DNA of 64,000 nt from Blastococcus aurantiacus (GCF_900102425.1 NZ_FNBT01000005.1:248001-312000), one strand, 5' to 3'. Positions 18,801 to 26,692 are shown, counted from the first letter of the stretch. The notes: a model not told the origin generated them from the letters alone. A program made the numbers and translations.

Positions 18801-19189
18801 TCGGCGATCATCTCCATCGCCGTGTCGAGGTCCAGGTCCTCCCACTCCGTCCCGTACGGACGGCGGTACTTGACCGTGGTGACCCGAGTCGGGCTGGTGA
18901 CGAGCTGCTTGCTCGCCGACCCCTTGGGGCACAGCCGGCCGCGGTTGATCGGCGAGTCCGGGTCGCCCTCGATCTGGACGATCTTCTCGTCCTTCACGTA
19001 CACGTTCTGCGCGCAACCGACCGCACAGAAGGGGCACACGCTCTTCAAGACCCGGTCGGCCGTGGCCGTGCGCGACACCGTCGCCTCGGTCGCCTTGCTG
19101 CGGGCGGCCTTGCCGCGCCCGAACGGGTCCGAGCCGGTGAGCTGCCGGTACACCGGCCAACTGTCGAGCCAGGTCTTCACCCGGATCAT
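15890..19189 (-). CDS. fdhA: Formate dehydrogenase catalytic subunit, selenoprotein with TAG-encoded Sec
   Basis: 1099 residues if TAG at 18622-18620 is read as selenocysteine (residue 190). The N-terminus has the [4Fe-4S] ligands Cys52, Cys55, Cys59 and Cys87 (CPFCAVGC ... LCPKGSASKQL). Then comes IENQARI-Sec-HSSTVPGLGASFGRGGATN, the exact position of Sec or Cys in molybdopterin formate dehydrogenases. The frame continues unbroken for 909 residues to the molydopterin-binding C-terminus. ATG 19189 was chosen because MIRVKTWLDSWPVYRQLTG matches actinobacterial homologues; the frame stays open further upstream without similarity. A routine gene caller would split it into 18620-19189 and 15890-18607. 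There is no twin-Arg signal. It oxidises formate and feeds FdhB and FdhC. No selA, selB, selD or tRNA-Sec is in the window. Confidence 0.93.
18590..18622 (-). promoter_or_regulatory. bSECIS-like hairpin after the TAG selenocysteine codon of fdhA
   Basis: Reading the minus strand, TAG (18622-18620) is followed by 11 bases and then GGTGCCC (18608-18602), loop GGTCT (18601-18597) and GGGTGCC (18596-18590). The arms pair along seven positions, five Watson-Crick and two G-U. The GGTCT loop matches the GGUCU core of the E. coli fdhF bSECIS, and its 18-base distance from the codon is within the bacterial range. It should bind the C-terminal domain of SelB. Confidence 0.85.
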
Positions 19190-19430
19190 GTTGCCACCGG
19201 CGCCGCCATCCGGCGCGACGACCGCTCCCAAGGATCCAACCCGGCGGCCGTCCTCCGTGCGGTGCTTTGCGCCGCAGTCCCGGGACATGTCGTGAGTCCG
19301 CGGCAACGCATCCCACCGCAGGTTGAGCCAATCTGCCCCGTATAGGCCGGCGCGGGACTCGATCCCATCTACGAGGTCATCATCGATGAGCTTGCCCCTT
19401 CCCCCGCCCGGCGCCCATATTCCTATAGGG

Positions 19431-20066
19431 CTAGCTCGCTGGGCCCTGCAAGGCGGTCACCGGTGACCACTCGGCGATGAGGGTCATCGGGTTAATACGC
19501 CGGACGGAGAAGTTCGGGTCCAGGGCAGAAAAGTCGCGGCGACCGAATAGCCAGTAGTGTTCCGTGTTCCAGAAGCTCTTGCCGGCTTGAGCAAAAGCGG
19601 CTGCCTGGCGACTTCGAGGCAGCCAGTGCAGCAACGGCACCTGTGTGTGCACCTCGATGGGGAACCACCGGTCGGGGGTGGTGTGGAACGCGCCCAGCCG
19701 GGCGACTCGACGAGATTCGGCGAGCATCAGTTCTGCTCGCCCAGGCCCGCCTACGTGCTCGATCACCGCGTTCGACACTACGTAGTCAAACGATGCGTCA
19801 GCGAACGGCAACGCGCAGCCGTCGCCCGCTGACCACGGGCAGCCGATCCGTGGGTCGACGCCCTGGTAGACGAGGGCGTGCGCTTTCGTGAAGGCGGCGA
19901 CCCCACGCTCGACAGCGTTGTTGGTGTCGACGCCGCCCGCCTCATAGCCGCTGGCGCCGACCAGGAGCACCGACGCTCCCGGCTCGATACGGGCGCGAAG
20001 CCACTCCACCTTCTGCGCGCGCGACCGCGCCGACAGGTTGCGAGCCAATAGCCGGTGCGGCTTCAT
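19431..20066 (-). CDS. Class I SAM-dependent methyltransferase (Methyltransf_11)
   Basis: 211 residues from ATG 20066, which overlaps the stop of the preceding small frame (ATGA). Motif I is SVLLVGASGYEAGG; PFADASFDYVVSNAVIEHVG is the Methyltransf_11 post-I/motif IV region. The C-terminus has TTPDRWFPIEVHTQVPLLHWLP, as in methyltransferases found among polysaccharide and glycolipid genes. Substrate unknown. The patch 19.4-23 kb is less GC-rich than the formate dehydrogenase operon next to it. Confidence 0.75.
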   Translation of the reverse strand: MKPHRLLARNLSARSRAQKVEWLRARIEPGASVLLVGASGYEAGGVDTNNAVERGVAAFTKAHALVYQGVDPRIGCPWSAGDGCALPFADASFDYVVSNAVIEHVGGPGRAELMLAESRRVARLGAFHTTPDRWFPIEVHTQVPLLHWLPRSRQAAAFAQAGKSFWNTEHYWLFGRRDFSALDPNFSVRRINPMTLIAEWSPVTALQGPAS

Positions 20067-20206
20067 AGCCCGTCGCGACCAGTGCATAGGTCGGGAAGCA
20101 ACTTGTCCTTGGTGACGAGAGCAGCATTCCCGCAGGGGGGACATTCAAGCCGGGAGGTCCGCTGGTAACCCCCGGTGCCGCGGTACCGCTCGACGAGCCG
20201 CCGCAT
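20063..20206 (-). CDS. Small zinc-ribbon-like peptide (47 aa)
   Basis: From ATG 20206, which overlaps the stop of the upstream micro-ORF as TGATG. It is basic (MRRLVERYRGTGGYQRTSRL) with ECPPCGN and a later Cys (PDLCTG). The CPPC knuckle looks like half of a zinc ribbon. Its stop overlaps the methyltransferase start by four bases. The overlap on both sides is the main support; no family recognised. Confidence 0.4.
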   Translation of the reverse strand: MRRLVERYRGTGGYQRTSRLECPPCGNAALVTKDKLLPDLCTGRDGL

Positions 20207-20304
20207 CACATGCGGCCGGTGATGCCGAGGTAGGCGATGACTGGCGCCACCATGCAATAGCCCCCGAGGATCCACCAGGGCAACGAGTATTCGCCGTCAA
20301 TCAT
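20206..20304 (-). CDS. Micro-ORF encoding a 32-aa single-pass membrane peptide
   Basis: ATG 20304 is preceded by GAGGTGGG with good spacing. The peptide begins MIDGEYSLPWWILGGYCM and continues as one hydrophobic helix to GITGRM. Its stop overlaps the next ATG. It would head a three-gene coupled unit with the zinc-ribbon frame and the methyltransferase. It may be a true membrane peptide or a translated leader. Confidence 0.4.
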   Translation of the reverse strand: MIDGEYSLPWWILGGYCMVAPVIAYLGITGRM

Positions 20305-20399
20305 TCTGACCCACCTCGGCTGGTCTGCCTGGCGCTGCGAATCGTCCCTGGTTTCCACCGTTCGAGCCTACCCAACGGTAGGCGACACAGGAAAGGCGC

Positions 20400-20909
20400 T
20401 CAGGGCCCTAAATCGCGGACTCTTCGCGCTGGCGTCCCGGCATACAGGCCGTGCGGTTCGCAGTCGGAGATGACGGTGGCGCCAGCGGCCACCACGCAAC
20501 CTTCACCGATGTTGACTCCCGGCAAGATTGTGGCTCGAACGCCGATCCATGTGCCGTCACCGACAAAGATGGGGGCGGCCGTGACCGCACCGGCGCGCTG
20601 TTCCGGCACTCCTTCGTGGTGGGTGCTGGTGACTAGGACGACGTGCGGGGCTAGATGACACCTGGCGCCAATGGTGATAGGTGCGAAGCTGTCGAACCAG
20701 CAGCCGTAGTTGACGTAGGAACCCCGACCGATTGTCACGCTGGGGCCGCTGAACCACGTGCTGGCACTGATTTTGCACTTCGCCAGGTCCAGGCCGGCCA
20801 GGCGCAGCAGTCGCCACCGCACCTGCGGCGGCACGATCGGTGAGCCAATCAACCCGTTGACGAGCCTGTCGCGCAGGATCCGGCGCAACTCGGTACCCAC
20901 GCGCCCCAT
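20400..20909 (-). CDS. Hexapeptide-repeat (LbH) acyltransferase
   Basis: 169 residues. From about residue 55 the sequence runs in left-handed beta-helix hexads (VTIGRGSYVNYGCWFDS, ITIGARCHLAPHVVLVTSTHH, IFVGDGTWIGVRATILPGVNIGEGCVVAAGATV) and ends LYAGTPARRV. The catalytic His is in STHHEG. This is the WcaF/LacA/NodL-type O-acetyltransferase group that decorates sugars, fitting the nearby surface-glycan genes. The start is M at 20909; the first 45 residues are basic and amphipathic. Confidence 0.85.
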   Translation of the reverse strand: MGRVGTELRRILRDRLVNGLIGSPIVPPQVRWRLLRLAGLDLAKCKISASTWFSGPSVTIGRGSYVNYGCWFDSFAPITIGARCHLAPHVVLVTSTHHEGVPEQRAGAVTAAPIFVGDGTWIGVRATILPGVNIGEGCVVAAGATVISDCEPHGLYAGTPARRVRDLGP

Positions 20910-21239
20910 GAGCGAGACCTTACGGTCAACGCCTGCCCGAGGGCCGAGACTGGGCCGCTAGGGCGCGCCCGCTTAGAGCTTCGAGGCGTGGTGGTCCATT
21001 CGGGTGAAGCGCTCTGCCAGCCCGCGATGCCGCCCATGGGGAGTCCCAAGCCGACCTGGAGGAGCCTTTCAAGTGGTGCGACGACTATCTCGAGGAGCTC
21101 GGCTTTTGATCTTGCCGTTCGCGACGCACTCGCGAGCAGCGCGAGTTGTTGTTTCGGCCGGCCGGAGTCCCAAACGGCCTATGACACCGCAGGCGAGTAT
21201 AGGCCGCGATGAGCGGCTGAGAAAACTTTCGCCGCGTGG
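20910..21239. other. 330-base region between two minus-strand genes
   Basis: No gene is supported. One plus-strand stretch ending about 21109 reads ESQADLEEPFKWCDDYLEELGF before a stop and looks protein-like, but it has no start and no recognised family, so it may be decayed coding DNA. Confidence 0.3.
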
Positions 21240-22283
21240 TCAGACGAGGATGAGCGGCTTCCAGGTGCCGTCCTTGTCCAGGTAGCGGTTGCCTTTCTGG
21301 AGGGTAGGGAGAGAGCCCTTGCGGTCCCCGGCGGAGTACTGGACGGCATAGCGCCAGTCGGGGCCGAAGTCGCAGTCGGTGACCTCGAAGGCGCCGGCGA
21401 CGGCGCCACCGGAGCGCCACGTTATTCCGCCGCCGTTGAGGTAGGAGTTGCGCAGCCGGACGTTGGACGCGCCGCCGTTGGCGTTCTCCGTGAAGAAGGC
21501 CGCGTTGAGGGCGTCTCTCCCGTCAGGCCCATGCGCCCAGGGGCCGAGGTCGAGGGTGCAGTTCGCCAGAGTGAGCCCGTCGACGCCGCGGATTTGGATG
21601 CCGTCGGCGTGCGCGCCAGCGGCGGGCTGGAAGCCGTGCACCCAACAAGTGTCGAACACCAAGTCGCGGGCGAGCTGGCCCCGGTCGGAGGTGATGTGCA
21701 GCCCGTCGTGCGGAAGGTCTCGGATGTCGAGGTTGGAGAAGCGTCCGCCGGTGTGGGAAGACACTCCGAGCCCGCCGCGGATCGTGGACCACGACACGTT
21801 CACGGGGTCGCCGGGCAAAACGAGCAGGCCAGCGGCGAAATAGGAGTCGACCGCAGCGCCGCCTGTCATGCGGACGGGCTTGGTGAACCGCTTTCCGACG
21901 TGGCGCTCGCCCGGCTTGATAGTGACCAGGTCGCTGTCGGCGAGAGCGCCGACACGGTGCCCCGTGTTCTCGGGGCCACCGCGGGCGCGCTTCGACTGCT
22001 GGGGCTCGACTAGATCGCCGTACTCTCGTGTGCCATCAAGATCGGTCGGTGCGGCGGACTCCGACGAGGTCGGTGCGGCGGACTCCGACGGGGTCGGTGC
22101 GGCGGACTCCGACGGGGTCGGTGCGGCGGACTCCGACGGGGTCGGTGCGGTGGACTCCGACGGGGTCGGTGCGGCGGACTCCGACGCTGCGGTCGCCCCC
22201 GGGCTGCGATTCGGTTCGTCGTCGCTTCCGCAGGCGGTCACCATGAACACCGCAGCAAGGCCCACCAAAGCTATCCGGCGCAT
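21240..22283 (-). CDS. Lipoprotein with octapeptide repeats and a right-handed beta-helix
   Basis: 347 residues. The signal peptide MRRIALVGLAAVFMVTAC ends in a lipobox Cys (residue 18). Residues about 33-80 are a spacer of near-identical eight-residue units (SESAAPTP). The rest resembles pectate-lyase/NosD-type beta-helices: short strands with HADGIQIRGVDGLTLANCTLDLG and VRLRNSYLNGGGITW. It is likely an envelope protein that binds or cleaves polysaccharide, with the Ser/Pro spacer lifting it through the wall. No catalytic residues could be assigned. Confidence 0.75.
   Translation of the reverse strand: MRRIALVGLAAVFMVTACGSDDEPNRSPGATAASESAAPTPSESTAPTPSESAAPTPSESAAPTPSESAAPTSSESAAPTDLDGTREYGDLVEPQQSKRARGGPENTGHRVGALADSDLVTIKPGERHVGKRFTKPVRMTGGAAVDSYFAAGLLVLPGDPVNVSWSTIRGGLGVSSHTGGRFSNLDIRDLPHDGLHITSDRGQLARDLVFDTCWVHGFQPAAGAHADGIQIRGVDGLTLANCTLDLGPWAHGPDGRDALNAAFFTENANGGASNVRLRNSYLNGGGITWRSGGAVAGAFEVTDCDFGPDWRYAVQYSAGDRKGSLPTLQKGNRYLDKDGTWKPLILV
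22045..22188 (-). repeat. Six-copy 24-bp tandem repeat inside the lipoprotein gene
   Basis: Six units of 24 bases (GTCGGTGCGGCGGACTCCGA core) start at 22045, 22069, 22093, 22117, 22141 and 22165 with few differences. Each encodes eight residues of the Ser/Pro/Ala spacer. The unit is a multiple of three, so copy-number change would alter spacer length without a frameshift. Confidence 0.9.
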
Positions 22284-22417
22284 GGGGTCATCCCGTCCTC
22301 GCGATAGACGGCACCGTACCCATTCCCCGCGGGAAGTACCGCTCGCCCAGAGTAGGCCGCTCAGAGCACCAACCGGCCCGCTGGGTCGGCGACTGCGTCG
22401 AGCTTACTTTGGCGGCA

Positions 22418-22829
22418 TGAGCCGTCGGGCGGCGGCGACCACAATGGTCCTGTGGTCGCTGTCGTCGCGGCACTCACGCTGGGCGCGTCCCTGGGTGGGC
22501 TCTTCGCCGAGGCGCCACCACGCTTCAGCGCGCCGACAGCCTCGAGTGGACAGCACCGGCGACGTGGGAGGCGTAGCCAACGTGCTGCTGTTTATCCCTG
22601 CGGTCTGCTCTGCTGGCTGATGGCTCGAGCCAGCGGGTGGCTGGTCTGGCTGATATGCGTCGCCGTCTAGATTCGCGTGGAAGCGGCACAGCTTCCTCCA
22701 CCCGGACGGAACGCCACACCGATGGACGTCATCACCAACAGCACCGGAGTTGCGCTGGGGGTCCTGCTGCATGCCGGCTTGCAGCGCCTTCACAAGCCCG
22801 GGCGGAAGTCGCCGCAGCGGCAGGCGTAA
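22418..22829 (+). pseudogene. Frameshifted VanZ-family membrane protein remnant
   Basis: Pieces of one VanZ-like protein appear in order but in different plus frames: VVAVVAALTLGASLGGLFAEA, then DVGGVANVLLFIPA, then GLLCWLMARASGWLVWLICVAV, then VEAAQLPPPGRNATPMDVITNSTGVALGVLLHAGLQRL up to TAA 22827-22829. VanZ proteins contain just such an N-V-L-L-F-x-P helix and an E-x-x-Q-L-x-x-x-G-R-x-x-x-x-x-D-V-x-x-N-x-x-G signature. At least three frame breaks are needed, so the gene is dead. Confidence 0.65.
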
Positions 22830-22992
22830 AACGTGCCGATCGGCCCGTGCTCGGCCCACCAGACTGACGGATTCGCAGTTTCAGTCGTCGAGCGAACCGC
22901 TGCGCCTGCGCCATGGGCACTGGATAGCGATCCTTGCGTGCACCTGCATGAACAGCAGACCCGCTGTAAGGGTCTTCGGTCGCAGCGCAGGC

Positions 22993-23121
22993 CTAGACCA
23001 GGACGTCGCCGTCCAGGTCGAGGCCTAGTGCGGCGGCCGCTCCGGCGGCCATCAGCCAGAAGCCGATCGAGAGGTAGCGCCGCACGGCCTCGGCCGGCGG
23101 ATGCTGCAGAACGTGCTCCAC
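22993..23121 (-). CDS. Small single-pass membrane protein (42 aa)
   Basis: GTG 23121 has AAGGGGGT about five bases upstream. The peptide starts MEHVLQHPPAEAVRRYLSIG, continues as one hydrophobic helix (FWLMAAGAAAALGLDLD) and ends GDVLV. It is cytosolic-charged then membrane. No family recognised. It overlaps no other gene and is separated from the TasA-like gene by a strong hairpin. Confidence 0.5.
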   Translation of the reverse strand: MEHVLQHPPAEAVRRYLSIGFWLMAAGAAAALGLDLDGDVLV

Positions 23122-23230
23122 GGCTACCCCCTTCGTCGTTCGCAAGGGGAGAAGCTATGGCTCCCGCGAGGGCTTCGCCCCGCGGCTGATGCGGATGTGA
23201 CACGAGGGGCACACCGCACCCGACTCGTCA

Positions 23231-23273
23231 CCGTTCCCATCGGGGCACCCCGTGGTCGCCCCGATGGGAACGG
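23231..23273 (-). terminator. 16-bp perfect inverted repeat, likely terminator
   Basis: CCGTTCCCATCGGGGC (23231-23246) and its exact complement (23258-23273) flank an 11-base loop. It lies 55 bases beyond the stop of the TasA-like gene, the expected place for a terminator of that gene. There is no U-tract, which is common in Actinobacteria. Confidence 0.6.
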
Positions 23274-23327
23274 TTGGAACGAGTCCCGCCGGGGAGCGCC
23301 GGTCCCCCGGCCGGCGCTCCCCGCAGG

Positions 23328-23942
23328 TCAGCGGGCGCCGCCGTCGCGCTGAGCGGCGGTGAAGACGAACTCCAGCGAGCTGCTCTGGTTCTGCATCAGG
23401 TCGCCACCCGTGGTCGGGAAGGAGACCGTGGCCAGCAGGTGGTCGGTCTTACCGGCCTCCAGGCTGAGCGCGCCGGGCAGAACGGTGTTGGTCACGACCG
23501 GCCCCGTGTAGAGCTGGTCGGCACCGGGCGCACAGGTCCAGGAGGCACCGGAGCGCACCCACGCGACCTCGCAGGTGTCGATCTTCAGCTGCAGGCCGTG
23601 CACCTTCTCGGTGTCCAGCCGGCTGGAGACGGCCGCCGAGGACCCGAGGGTCACCGAGGACAGGCCGACGTCGCCGCCGTTGCGCAGGTCCATTGGGAAG
23701 TAGCCGACGTCGCCGGGCAGCATGTTGGCGGTCGTCACCGGCACCGGTGCGGTGGTGCCTGCGGCCGAGACGTCGATGGACAGCACACCGGTGTCCACGC
23801 CGGCGTCGACCGCCGAGGTGGTGTCGGTGAACGAACCGAAGGTGCCGATACCGGCGACGGCCGCTGCCGCCCCGACCACGACGATCGAACCGACCACCTT
23901 GCCGGCGCTGCGCCGACCGGTGGTGATGGTGTTGGTGCTCAT
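23328..23942 (-). CDS. TasA/CalY (camelysin)-like secreted surface protein
   Basis: 204 residues. The N-terminus is a signal peptide (KVVGSIVVVGAAAAVAGIGTFGSFTDT) of the SipW-dependent style, in which the sequence after cleavage begins S-F-T-D/S-T. The body is beta-rich: ANMLPGDVGYFPMDLRNGGDVGLSSVTL is the TasA-type block found in biofilm fibre proteins. GGGGGGAT lies upstream of the ATG. No SipW-like peptidase gene is adjacent. Actinobacterial members are usually of unknown function. Confidence 0.75.
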   Translation of the reverse strand: MSTNTITTGRRSAGKVVGSIVVVGAAAAVAGIGTFGSFTDTTSAVDAGVDTGVLSIDVSAAGTTAPVPVTTANMLPGDVGYFPMDLRNGGDVGLSSVTLGSSAAVSSRLDTEKVHGLQLKIDTCEVAWVRSGASWTCAPGADQLYTGPVVTNTVLPGALSLEAGKTDHLLATVSFPTTGGDLMQNQSSSLEFVFTAAQRDGGAR

Positions 23943-24063
23943 GCTCGGATCCCCCCGGGCTGGCGAGAGCGGCTGTTCCGCTCCTGTCTCGCCATCGACC
24001 TTGGGCCCGCATCCGCACGTGCGGCCCGAGGCTTCCGCAAGGAACCCGCAAGATCCGAAGGGC

Positions 24064-24582
24064 TCAGCCGTCGGTCAGATCCGCCTGCAGCAGCAGGGTG
24101 TCCAGCCAGCGGCCGTGCTTGTAGCCGACGCCCCGCAGCCGCCCGGCCTCCACGAAGCCGAACGCGCCGTGCAGCCGCACCGACGACTCGTCCCCGCCGT
24201 CGGCGACCACCGCGATCACCTGACGCGCCCCTGCCGTCCGCGCCGCGTCGAGCAGCGCGCCCAGCAGCGCCCGGCCGATGCCCCGGCCGGTCCGCCCGGG
24301 CGCCAGGTAGATGGTGTCCTCGACGGTCTGCCGGTAGGCCGGCTTCACCCGCCACGGCGCCACGTACGCGTACCCGGCCGGTTCCCCCTCGTCCTCGGCG
24401 ACCAGGAACGGCCAACCGACGGCGGTCAGGTCCGCGAGCTTCGCCGTCCACCAGGCCGCGTCCGGCGCCGTCAGGTCGAACGTGGCCACGCTGTGCTCGA
24501 CGTAGTGGGCATAGATCGAGGCGATCGCCGCAACGTCGTCCGGGGTGGCCGGACGGATGACCGGCGCTGGCGGGGTGTTCAC
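24064..24582 (-). CDS. GNAT N-acetyltransferase, phosphinothricin-acetyltransferase-like
   Basis: 172 residues from GTG 24582 (a TTG nine bases earlier is an alternative). RPATPDDVAAIASIYAHYVEHSVATFDLTAPD and YAYVAPWRVKPAYRQTVEDTIYLAPGRTGRGIGRALLGALLDAAR match the Pat/MnaT group; RTGRGIG is the acetyl-CoA pyrophosphate loop. The C-terminus GFVEAGRLRGVGYKHGRWLDTLLLQ is also typical. It probably acetylates amino-acid analogues such as methionine sulfoximine. Monocistronic. Confidence 0.85.
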   Translation of the reverse strand: MNTPPAPVIRPATPDDVAAIASIYAHYVEHSVATFDLTAPDAAWWTAKLADLTAVGWPFLVAEDEGEPAGYAYVAPWRVKPAYRQTVEDTIYLAPGRTGRGIGRALLGALLDAARTAGARQVIAVVADGGDESSVRLHGAFGFVEAGRLRGVGYKHGRWLDTLLLQADLTDG

Positions 24583-24622
24583 GGCGGGCAACCCTAGGCC
24601 GACGCGAGACGCCGCCGAGGGG

Positions 24623-26692
24623 TCAGAGCCTGTGCTCAGGACGGCGGCGGGTGCGTCCGCCGAGGATGAGGAGGAATCCGACCGCCAGCAGCCCGCTCGC
24701 CACGGCGACGTAGGTCACCGGCTGCACGTTTTGCCCCGTCATCGGGAGGCTGCCGTCGGCCGGCTCCGCCGAGGCCTCCGCCGCGGCCACCGTCACGTCC
24801 ATCCGCAGCAGGTGCGGCTCGCCGTCCGGGTCCACGCCGTAGGCGACCAGCGAGTGCTCCCCCACCTCCAGGCCCGGCGGGACGACGACGGCCTGAGAGA
24901 AGGTGCCGTCGGCGTCGGTGGTCACCTGCCCCAGCGTCGTCGGCGTGGAGTGGATGACGATGGTGACCGTCGAGAAGGGGAGGAAGCCGTCGCCGATCAC
25001 GGTGATCGCCTCGCCCGGCGACGCCTTCGTGATGGGCCCGCGGTCGGTGGTGAGCGTCAGCGGCGTCTCCGGCGCAGACTCCGGGATCTGCGGGGCCTCG
25101 ACCGCGACGCTGGTCCGCACCGTGGCCGGCGTGCCGGCGACCCCGCCTGCTCCGTACGGCGTCACGGTGTACGTGTACGACGTCCCCGCGACACCGCCGA
25201 GCACGCACGACAGCCCTGTCGTGTCGCAGGACGCCGAGCCCGGGTCCGCGGTCACCCGGTACCGCTCCGCCGGCGAACCGGTGGCCGGCGCCCGCCAGCT
25301 CACCAGCACAGCGGAGCGCTCGGGCGCCGTGGTCAGGCCGGTCGGGGCTCCGGGGGCCGACGGCGCGGGGGCCTCGGGCGCCGGGGTCGTCGGGGGTGCC
25401 GGCGGCAGGACCGGGGTGGACGGAGCGGTCACGGTGAGGGTGGCGCTGCCGACGCCGTTGGTGGCGACAGCCAGGCCGCTGACCGCGGACCGGCCGATCG
25501 TGTACGTCCCGGCAGGCGCCGACACGGGCACCGAGACCACGCAGTTGTCCGCGAGCGGCACACGGCCACCGGTCAGCGTGACGGTGCGGCCGTTGGGGGA
25601 CAGCGAGCCGCCGCAGTTGCTGGTCCGCTCGCCCCCGGCGATCTCCATGCCCGCGGGCAGGGTGAAGGTGTAGCCGAGGCCGCTCACCTCGGTCCGCGTG
25701 CTGTTCAGCACGCTCAGGTCCAGCAGCACGGGAGCACCCGCAGCCACCTCCGAAGCGCGGAATGCCGCCGACATGCTCGTGCCCTGGAAACCGACGAACG
25801 TCTCCTGGGCGCGGACCCGCGTGCCGGGCCTGGAGCCGAGGTTCCACTGCGTCATGAAGCCGGTGTCGTGTTCGCTCGCCGCGACGGCGAAGCCGACGTT
25901 CCCCCCTTCGGCGACGGTGTCGTACGGCGAGTCGAAGGGGCCCGACGTGGCGCCGTCGAAGGGCTTGCTGCCGGGCACCTCGCGCTGCCCCACCAGCTTC
26001 CCGCTCCCCGGGTTCACGGAGATGACCGACCGCACCGGCGAGGTGAGCCCGACACCGAAGCCCTCGGTTCCACTTCCCGGAGAGGTGTCACCGCCGCTGT
26101 AGAAGCGGACCGGATCAGTGTTCCCGGCGGGGATCGTGAAGGTGTACGTATCGCGGAAGAAGTGGTTCGGGAAGGTGTAGGCGACCCTGCGGTCGACCGT
26201 GTACGTCCGGCCGTTCTTCACCGCGGTGTAGCGCAGGTGTGCCGTTGCGTCGCCGGTCGTCGAGGGCAGCCCCTTCGCCGCGGCCCCCGACGTTCCGACG
26301 ACCGTGACGCTGGTCCACGAGCTCCCACCGCCCGACGCGCCGCTCTCGCCGAAGAGCGTGCCGCCGACGTTGAGGTGCGGACCTGCTCCGGTGAGGCAGC
26401 AGTACTGGACCGAGTTGGCGAACCAGATCTGATCGCTGGCGGCGGGGGCCGGCACGCCCATCCGGTGAGCAGACGCGTTGAGCACGATGCGCAGGCCGTC
26501 CCGGCCGTCCGACGCCGTGCCGCCACCCGGATTGAGCACGACCTGGCCTGCGCCGTGCTGGTCGCCGGCGGCCTGAGCCGGCGGAGCGGTGGCGACCACA
26601 ACGCCGGACGTGGCGAGCAGTGCGACGACGAGCACCAGGAGCGCACGCGTTCGACGTCCTCGTGCCGACAGGGAACCACGCGAGATGGCCAC
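24623..26692 (-). CDS. LPMTG-anchored cell-wall surface protein
   Basis: 689 residues. A long signal peptide (RTRALLVLVVALLATSGVVVATAPPAQA) is followed by an N-terminal beta domain (GDQHGAGQVVLNPGG...), a DUF11-like repeat region with paired Cys (ERTSNCGGSL ... ADNCVVSV), a Pro-rich hinge near residue 430, a fibronectin-III-like domain (APGAPTGLTTAPERSAVLVSWRAP), and an Ig/IPT-like domain (VIGDGFLPFSTVTIVIHS). It ends SLPMTG, a hydrophobic helix and RTRRRPEHRL, a complete sortase signal. Sortase E/F-type enzymes would attach it. Divergent from the c-di-GMP gene pair. Confidence 0.8.
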   Translation of the reverse strand: MAISRGSLSARGRRTRALLVLVVALLATSGVVVATAPPAQAAGDQHGAGQVVLNPGGGTASDGRDGLRIVLNASAHRMGVPAPAASDQIWFANSVQYCCLTGAGPHLNVGGTLFGESGASGGGSSWTSVTVVGTSGAAAKGLPSTTGDATAHLRYTAVKNGRTYTVDRRVAYTFPNHFFRDTYTFTIPAGNTDPVRFYSGGDTSPGSGTEGFGVGLTSPVRSVISVNPGSGKLVGQREVPGSKPFDGATSGPFDSPYDTVAEGGNVGFAVAASEHDTGFMTQWNLGSRPGTRVRAQETFVGFQGTSMSAAFRASEVAAGAPVLLDLSVLNSTRTEVSGLGYTFTLPAGMEIAGGERTSNCGGSLSPNGRTVTLTGGRVPLADNCVVSVPVSAPAGTYTIGRSAVSGLAVATNGVGSATLTVTAPSTPVLPPAPPTTPAPEAPAPSAPGAPTGLTTAPERSAVLVSWRAPATGSPAERYRVTADPGSASCDTTGLSCVLGGVAGTSYTYTVTPYGAGGVAGTPATVRTSVAVEAPQIPESAPETPLTLTTDRGPITKASPGEAITVIGDGFLPFSTVTIVIHSTPTTLGQVTTDADGTFSQAVVVPPGLEVGEHSLVAYGVDPDGEPHLLRMDVTVAAAEASAEPADGSLPMTGQNVQPVTYVAVASGLLAVGFLLILGGRTRRRPEHRL

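Noticed and set aside
15809-19345. A 1178-codon open frame on the plus strand opposite fdhA
   Set aside because: It is antisense to well-supported formate dehydrogenase genes; its His/Val/Arg/Leu-rich translation has no domain and arises from high-GC codon bias.
19190-19430. Upstream in-frame extension of fdhA (to 19306 or beyond)
   Set aside because: The frame is open, but its translation has no similarity to formate dehydrogenases; MIRVKTWLDSWPVYRQL is the conserved N-terminus.
22045-22188. CRISPR-like regular repeats
   Set aside because: The units are contiguous, with no spacers, and encode an in-frame octapeptide repeat.
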